Below are positions 57,301-61,218 of a stretch of DNA of 61,218 nucleotides, in pieces. Location of the stretch: positions 1-61,218 of the forward strand of contig DWXI01000142.1 in assembly GCA_019119265.1 (NCBI GenBank). Reading direction: 5' to 3'. The notes under the pieces were generated by a model that was given only the letters and a program-made list of their open reading frames with translations, made no database searches and was not told where the DNA came from. Source of the DNA: Candidatus Mediterraneibacter intestinigallinarum. Its GTDB lineage: Bacteria > Bacillota > Clostridia > Lachnospirales > Lachnospiraceae. The first letter of the stretch is position 1, and every line of letters starts with the position of its first letter. Both the position numbers and the translations under genes were made by a program.

Positions 57301-59449
57301 TGAAAAGATACCGATGAGCATTGAAAGGCAGGAACAGCAGCTCATGCGTCAGCTTGACGACATCGAGCGTGGTATTGATGAGGTGCAGTCGTCCCACGGG
57401 GAGCAGTTTACCGTCAAACAGCTCATGAAAACCCGCAAGGCGATTATGACAAAGCTCGAAAAGCTTAATGACACCAAGCGCAAGGATACGGTCATCGACT
57501 TTGAACAGCTTGGCGTTGACCGTCTCTTTATCGACGAGAGCCATTTTTACAAGAACCTGTATCTCTACACCAAGATGCGAAATGTCGGCGGGATTGCCCA
57601 GACCGAAGCCCAGAAGTCCAGTGACCTTTTTATGAAATGCCGCTATCTGGATGAGATAACGGGCAACCGGGGCGTGATTTTTGCCACAGGGACGCCGATC
57701 TCTAATTCAATGGTGGAGCTGTATTCTGTGCAGCGATATTTGCAGTACGACACCCTTCTTAGGAATGGTCTGCAGCATTTTGATGCGTGGGCTTCCACCT
57801 TTGGGGAAACCATTACCGCACTAGAGCTTGCCCCGGAGGGGACGAATTACCGGGCAAAGACACGGTTTGCCAAGTTCCACAACCTGCCGGAGCTGATGTT
57901 AATGTTCCGTGAGATTGCGGATATACAGACCGCTGATATGTTAAAGCTGCCCGTGCCGAAAGTGAATTACCAAAATATCAAGGTAGCCCCCAGTGACATC
58001 CAGAAAGAAATGGTGGCTTCCCTTGCCAAACGAGCCGAGAAAGTCAGGGCGAGGGCTGTGGAGCCGCAGGTTGATAATATGCTCAAAATCACGAACGACG
58101 GGCGGAAACTGGCACTCGACCAGAGGCTGATTGACCCGATGCTGCCGGACGATGCGGGGAGCAAGGTCAACGCCTGCGTGGACAATATGTACCGTATCTG
58201 GGAGGAACATGCTGACACAAGGGCGGCGCAGCTTTTATTCTGTGACCTCTCCACGCCGAAGGGTGACGGGACTTTCAATGTTTATGACGATATACGGGAG
58301 AAACTCATACAGCGTGGCATCCCCGCTGAGCAGATACGGTTTATCCACGAAGCGGCTACCGATGCCAAGAAAAAGGAGCTGTTCGCAAAGGTACGAAGTG
58401 GCGAGGTGCGCATCTTCTTAGGCTCGACCCAGAAGATGGGCGCAGGGACAAATGTGCAGGACAGACTCATCGCTATCCACAATTTAGACTGCCCGTGGCG
58501 TCCCTCTGACCTTGAACAGCGACAGGGGCGCATCGAAAGACAAGGCAATATGTTCCCGGAGGTGGAGGTTTACCGTTATGTGACGGAGCAGACCTTTGAC
58601 GCATACCTCTATCAGTTGGTGGAGTCCAAACAGAAATTTATTGCTCAGGTTATGACGAGCAAAAGCCCTGTGCGCTCCGCCGAGGATGTGGACGAGGTGG
58701 CGTTATCCTTTGCAGAGGTCAAGATGCTTGCCACTGGCGATGAGCGTTTTAAGGAAAAAATGGACTTGGATATTCAGGTGTCCAAGCTGAAAGTGCTGAA
58801 ACAGAGCTACCTTTCCGAGCATTACGACCTTGAGGATAAGATACTGAAATACTATCCGAAGCAGGTCAAAGAATATGAGGAATATATCGAGGGATACTCG
58901 CAGGATGTAAAACTTGCCGGGCAGCATCAGGCGGCAGGCGAGGAAAAGTTCTGCCCGATGACGCTGAAAGGCGTGGTCTACACTGAGAAAGCGGACGCAG
59001 GCGAGATGCTCCTTGCGGTGTGCAAGGAAAATCCTCTGTCCGCACCCGTGGAGATCGGCAGCTACCGGGGCTTTCGTATGGAGGTCTACTATGATACTCT
59101 AAACGCCCACTACTGCCTAAACTTATGCGGAAAGATGAAGCATACCGTTTCATTAGGCACGGACGCTCTGGGAAATCTGACCCGAATAGAAAATGAGATT
59201 GCCAAGTTCCCTGCCAGACTGGACGCCGCCAAGACAAAAAAGGCGGAGACACTGGAGCAGATCGAGAACGCAAACGCCGAATTTGCCAAGCCTTTTCCCT
59301 ATGAAGCGGAGCTGAAAGAAAAGACGGAAAGGCTCAATGCCCTGAATATCGAGCTGAATTTGGACGAAAAAGACACGCCCGTGATGGACGCAGAACCTGA
59401 GCAAAGCGAGGAACAGCCCGAAAAAAGAAGTCCTGCTCATGTCCGCTGA
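51323..59449 (+). CDS. Giant ICE protein: N6-adenine methylase-like plus SNF2/DEAD helicase (2708 aa)
   Basis: EPSCGTGNFFGLLPE SAM motif; IGNVPFGEI motif IV; LLAHKVGAGKTFEMVAAAQE Walker A; IDESHFYKN; GSTQKMGAGTNVQDRL...DLEQRQGRIERQGN helicase VI. Confidence 0.92.
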   Translation: MAAKYQLITELYQRTSAGIARNAQAWQDFLDSACRNYKCRFDEQVLIYAQRPDATAVAKLETWNTMFRRWVNKDSKGIAVFDPKGRRNTLKYYFDISDTHEGYYGSRPVPIWQMDERYEQAVIERLSDRFGDIEGSDLASALMETAKNAVEDHLPDYLAELKNWRTDSFLEELDDLNLGVSYRRLAENSVAFMLFTRCGLDTELFFEREDFADIVNFNTPATINAIGIATSDIAEMALREISLTIRTVQLEERQQNRTFADPGQSRYDRSRKQPERSDDNERNHLQQGGRLSYSRPYITDRARNSAWQIRYDVSGLSGAAQTGNLSQSADLEQPEQPLARSGTDRTGETGASDEAALQGAGRDRGTERESTDAVGRADEQHPQSGGGSHLERTDLRLTPQETEPSGDSQESVANEEEVRANLPTVEEQMDAIAQAEDETSSAFSISQEDIDDALQSGSGYADSKYRIYRQLTRNGDKKENIALLKEIYGNGGGSYTFPDGVSGHITYRGNGITLDRSDSDQAITLSWSKVEKRLRELIKADRYLNPKEEDHYADYLERIEAPQYEVDSQRKMARQRFIESKRELPPADKRDSLALRLSDFIRDLDRYEKDLLDEVSRPDLADMTEAQMEQALSEPSTVQNLIDFLALVQRKTASVYSRSNGYRFSQELTELYPIRYVFHEDDRVFLGADEYEVMAFSEDAVSLRNVEFPLFGKEMSRTDFEEKLRENPANDHLKVIVTESQKREKPAENQPDSLTFSIGFSEHPAFYDRELNDRYTDLSFALGNRLLGILDEKQHWERQDESKEVGWYHKTDFAIKAVIDGEEFNYDGRFDIGDGEGDLIAHIRNFYEYSLSPDCPFIPEWKRQGEDYYREHMESLRWGRDVFIPYLEQHTELSQEDEKLLAEIMATEGEWFRVPEDTETDLEPPQPEQPTNDDLIGAELTIDNRRYRIESVGEISGDVSMRDITFQNEAGFPVNRVEKISYIRRLLEQAKPQEEWMHQAKDLIDAFVREEYDSDVGADYHNLSRVDIAYTTSSDDVHELQISADLLHFRLDTYIDNRLSASKQYQSLEDMVKNCLPHLDFSEMVADAEILAEALEQKEAQAQLPSEKEKAGTPADLRRNYRITDDALGVGSAKEKFRNNMAAIRLLHELQIENRHATPDEQEVLVKYVGWGGLSMAFDEHNGAWAAEYQELKAELSDAEYRAAMESTLTAFYTPPVVIKGMYEALDRLGYAKGTILEPSCGTGNFFGLLPESMGASRLYGVELDPLTGEIAKQLYQRASIAVEGFEKTNLPDDHFDVVIGNVPFGEIRVNDSRYNAHKFLIHDYFFAKALDKVRSGGVVAFITSKGTMDKASPEVRKYIAQRAELLAAVRLPDNTFKANAGTEVTSDILFLQKRDRVADVEPDWIYLDTDENGITMNSYFVQHPEMVLGTMRMESSRFGMDSVCKADSDRPLSELLAEAVQRINGEITEPENGIDEISDEQDASIPADSNVRNFSFALVDGKVYFRENDRMHPANLSMTAGNRVRGLVEIRDCVRRLIEYQTEDYPEEMIRTEQENLNRLYDAYTEKYGLINNRGNYLAFASDESYFLLCSLEVLDDEGNFKRKADMFTKRTIKPHREVVSVETASEALALSIGEKARVDLPYMEQLTGRPQEELIGDLRGVIFKVPNTEPARYVTADEYLSGNVRYKLTAARIAAKADPELSINVEALEKVIPKDLPASEIAVRLGTTWIPQEDIQQFMMELLTPSSYAAQRLKVRYTPMNGDWFIENKNSDVGNVKADSTYGTKRASAYRIIEDTLNLKDTRIFDYIYDEHGNKKAVFNAKETTAAQAKQEVIKQAFADWIWKDAERRSRLTRYYNDTFNNTRPREYDGSHIVFGGISPEITLRPHQVNAIAHILYGGNTLLAHKVGAGKTFEMVAAAQESKRLGLCQKSMFVVPNHLVGQWASEYLRLYPSANILVTTKQDFETGNRKKFCGRIATGDYDAVIIGHSQFEKIPMSIERQEQQLMRQLDDIERGIDEVQSSHGEQFTVKQLMKTRKAIMTKLEKLNDTKRKDTVIDFEQLGVDRLFIDESHFYKNLYLYTKMRNVGGIAQTEAQKSSDLFMKCRYLDEITGNRGVIFATGTPISNSMVELYSVQRYLQYDTLLRNGLQHFDAWASTFGETITALELAPEGTNYRAKTRFAKFHNLPELMLMFREIADIQTADMLKLPVPKVNYQNIKVAPSDIQKEMVASLAKRAEKVRARAVEPQVDNMLKITNDGRKLALDQRLIDPMLPDDAGSKVNACVDNMYRIWEEHADTRAAQLLFCDLSTPKGDGTFNVYDDIREKLIQRGIPAEQIRFIHEAATDAKKKELFAKVRSGEVRIFLGSTQKMGAGTNVQDRLIAIHNLDCPWRPSDLEQRQGRIERQGNMFPEVEVYRYVTEQTFDAYLYQLVESKQKFIAQVMTSKSPVRSAEDVDEVALSFAEVKMLATGDERFKEKMDLDIQVSKLKVLKQSYLSEHYDLEDKILKYYPKQVKEYEEYIEGYSQDVKLAGQHQAAGEEKFCPMTLKGVVYTEKADAGEMLLAVCKENPLSAPVEIGSYRGFRMEVYYDTLNAHYCLNLCGKMKHTVSLGTDALGNLTRIENEIAKFPARLDAAKTKKAETLEQIENANAEFAKPFPYEAELKEKTERLNALNIELNLDEKDTPVMDAEPEQSEEQPEKRSPAHVR
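52161..52514 (+). CDS. tnpV: TnpV-like transposon protein encoded out of frame within the helicase ORF
   Basis: MNEITYSREGDYLIPDLTLPTEPEIPLGRYAMMYRDYLEQHRRVTYLNLLTSNSLNSHLHEVEQTALARLELLTKQLCREQGVTEELKEKAPMQWVGLMNSIRSQAEEVILSELIYA; AAAGGAG about 10 nt upstream of ATG. Confidence 0.8.
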   Translation: MNEITYSREGDYLIPDLTLPTEPEIPLGRYAMMYRDYLEQHRRVTYLNLLTSNSLNSHLHEVEQTALARLELLTKQLCREQGVTEELKEKAPMQWVGLMNSIRSQAEEVILSELIYA

Positions 59450-59527
59450 CTTTACTGTTTGCACATTTGTCATGTGAAAATCTGGGCAGTATAATAAGGT
59501 AGGAAAGAACAATCGGAGGTGGAAAGG

Positions 59528-59857
59528 ATGTCGGATGCTTTTAGATTTGAAACATTTGTGGATGTGCATAGCAATATCTTTGAAGAATATCTAAGCTCGG
59601 TTATAGGAAAACTGCCAAAGGACAATGAGGACTATCGTGCTGTTTGCGATAAGATACAAGCCATTTATGAGCAGTATCCGAGGGTGTTTGCGGTCTTTGA
59701 TACGGAAAAAGCGTCGGATTTGACAAAGGAAGAATGTCAGGCTCTTATAGAAGTGTTGGAGCTGAAAAATAAGCTGACGGATATGGAGATGCAGACGGTG
59801 TACTTCCGGGGCTGCTATGACGGTGTAGGATACTTGAAAAAGGCAGGAATTTTATAG
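59528..59857 (+). CDS. Conserved small protein (DUF6664-like/unknown)
   Basis: MSDAFRFETFVDVHSNIFEEYLSSVIGKLPKDNEDYRAVCDKIQAIYEQYPRVFAVFDTEKASDLT; ggaggtggaaagg RBS. Confidence 0.5.
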   Translation: MSDAFRFETFVDVHSNIFEEYLSSVIGKLPKDNEDYRAVCDKIQAIYEQYPRVFAVFDTEKASDLTKEECQALIEVLELKNKLTDMEMQTVYFRGCYDGVGYLKKAGIL

Positions 59858-59872
59858 AGGACTGACCGAGAA

Positions 59873-59908
59873 AAAGGCGGCGTTGGCGTGAGTGCTGATG
59901 CCGCCTTT
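59873..59908 (+). terminator. Rho-independent terminator
   Basis: AAAGGCGGC...GCCGCCTTT. Confidence 0.8.
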
Positions 59909-59981
59909 ACATATATGGGTATCAGTTATGGAGTTTTCTGTAGGAAACTGATATAATTATAAAAATGAGAGGAGGTAAAAT

Positions 59982-61218
59982 ATGGTCAATAATGTGTTTA
60001 TTCAGTGTAATGCTTGTAAAATGAAGATAAATCTTCGGGTTCAAATTGGATTATTTGATATTCCTTTTCATGTCCGTTGTCCAAAGTGTCATTCTACTAT
60101 ATATGGAAAAGTTTTTGTAGAAGATAATAATATCGATGTTGAAAATGCCAATATTGTACAATGTGATGATGAGGAATTTTACTCGGTTGAATTATCAGCC
60201 GAATTCCCTACCAGAAAAGCAACCCGCAAAAAAATATATGAAATTGAGCTTTCTCCATATATGCGAAATCTTTTACTTTACGGGAGTAATGAAAAGGCAA
60301 TAGAGGAAACGCAAAAAACCATGTATTTTGCTAATTTTGTTAAGTCTGGATTGAGTGAGATGAAACAAAATTTTGAGTTGTTTTGGAATAATCAAGATAA
60401 GATACTCTTTGCAAGGGTTACGGACATGATTAAACAGTACCCGTATATTCCTTTTTCAGAAGTAAACAACTACTTTGATGCGGCAGTAGCATTACACCAA
60501 CTTTTGCTAACCACAACAGGCATCTCAAGCATTATTGGAAAAGATACTTTAGGAGAGTATACGAAAATAGGGAAATTAGTAATTGAGGATAGAAATCATC
60601 TTACTCAGATTAGAGAATTTATTGCTAATAGCAGAATTGATTTTAACAGCATTGAAATAAAAGGGTTCAAACTAATTGAGTTATTTGCTAAGGTATATGA
60701 GCAATTAATTCCCGTAATAGCTCTAAAAAATGGAGATTGTCTTGAAAATGTTGATAAAAATCAATTTGGCATTATGACGGCTAATTTTGACGAGCTGACA
60801 GATTTTTATGCCAAAAGTTATGAGTGGATATTTGATAATCTTAAAGTGATTTTGGGGCTTAATAACATTTTTGTTCGGAATGATTCAACAAAGTGTGCTA
60901 ATGGCAAGACCTATCAAGATTTTATTAGGGAATCTAACGGAAATAAAATGAAAAATGGATATGTAGACGAAAAAGAACCGTTTGGAAAACCTATTAGCAG
61001 TTTGAATAACCGAGTTAGAAACGCCATCCAACATTTTGATATTGATATTGACTATGAAACACAATTGATTACTTTCAAAGACAGAAATAAGTCTGTTGAT
61101 TTGTATTTAATAGATTTTGCGGATTTATGTATAGAAAATTTCCGCATTATATTTTATGTATTAGAGTTAGTATATAACTTGAGAAAATTAGATTTTATAC
61201 AAAAGGGGATTGCTCCGA
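59982..61218 (+). CDS. Zinc-ribbon protein with C-terminal HEPN-like RNxxxH motif; runs off the window, absent from ORF track
   Basis: Hand translation: MVNNVFIQCNACKMKINLRVQIGLFDIPFHVRCPKCHSTIYGKVF...SSLNNRVRNAIQHFDIDIDYETQ...; aggaggtaaaat RBS; AT-rich. Confidence 0.7.
   Translation, partial: MVNNVFIQCNACKMKINLRVQIGLFDIPFHVRCPKCHSTIYGKVFVEDNNIDVENANIVQCDDEEFYSVELSAEFPTRKATRKKIYEIELSPYMRNLLLYGSNEKAIEETQKTMYFANFVKSGLSEMKQNFELFWNNQDKILFARVTDMIKQYPYIPFSEVNNYFDAAVALHQLLLTTTGISSIIGKDTLGEYTKIGKLVIEDRNHLTQIREFIANSRIDFNSIEIKGFKLIELFAKVYEQLIPVIALKNGDCLENVDKNQFGIMTANFDELTDFYAKSYEWIFDNLKVILGLNNIFVRNDSTKCANGKTYQDFIRESNGNKMKNGYVDEKEPFGKPISSLNNRVRNAIQHFDIDIDYETQLITFKDRNKSVDLYLIDFADLCIENFRIIFYVLELVYNLRKLDFIQKGIAP

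Larger units (their letters stand above)
39900..61218. mobile_element. Left part of an integrative conjugative element inserted in the 3' end of rlmD (right end outside window)
   Basis: Altered rlmD C-terminus, ParA/ParB module, TnpV-like ORF, methylase/helicase giant ORF, LPXTG-like Cna-B adhesin, AT-rich cargo genes. Confidence 0.75.

Noticed and set aside
1-61218. tRNA or rRNA genes
   Set aside because: None recognised by eye; a tRNAscan-SE/Infernal run would be needed to exclude them formally

Overview
A Lachnospiraceae-like Firmicute chromosome segment. Positions 1 to about 39.9 kb are mostly chromosomal housekeeping and metabolic genes: an Rpn-family nuclease, murT/gatD, a MoxR/VWA/LRR cassette, sortase B, a larE-larB-larC cluster with a Nik/Opp-type ABC importer, rpsF-ssb-rpsR, a CoA-disulfide reductase/rhodanese/sulfite-reductase fusion, gdpP-rplI-dnaB, a two-component system, mutS2, an HtrA-like protein, yhaM and rlmD. 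From about 39.9 kb to the right edge lies the left part of an integrative conjugative element (ICE) fused into the 3' end of rlmD/rumA. It carries ParA/ParB, a thioester plus Cna-B-repeat surface protein, a set of small conserved ICE ORFs, and a 2708-aa methylase/helicase. Main observations: (1) a non-coding element of about 680 bp (29131-29811) bounded by 15-bp perfect terminal inverted repeats. It contains two inverted copies of a structured module of about 187 nt, and several stems in the two copies differ in sequence but keep pairing, which suggests an undescribed RNA or mobile structured element. (2) A TnpV-like gene (52161-52514) with its own RBS, encoded out of frame inside the low-complexity linker of the helicase ORF. 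(3) Two HEPN/Abi-like cargo ORFs in AT-rich stretches of the ICE. (4) A lar/Ni-pincer cofactor cluster without larA, with a three-cysteine LarE and a duplicated palindromic leader. (5) A dispersed intergenic palindromic repeat family. All calls come from reading the sequence; no database search was run.
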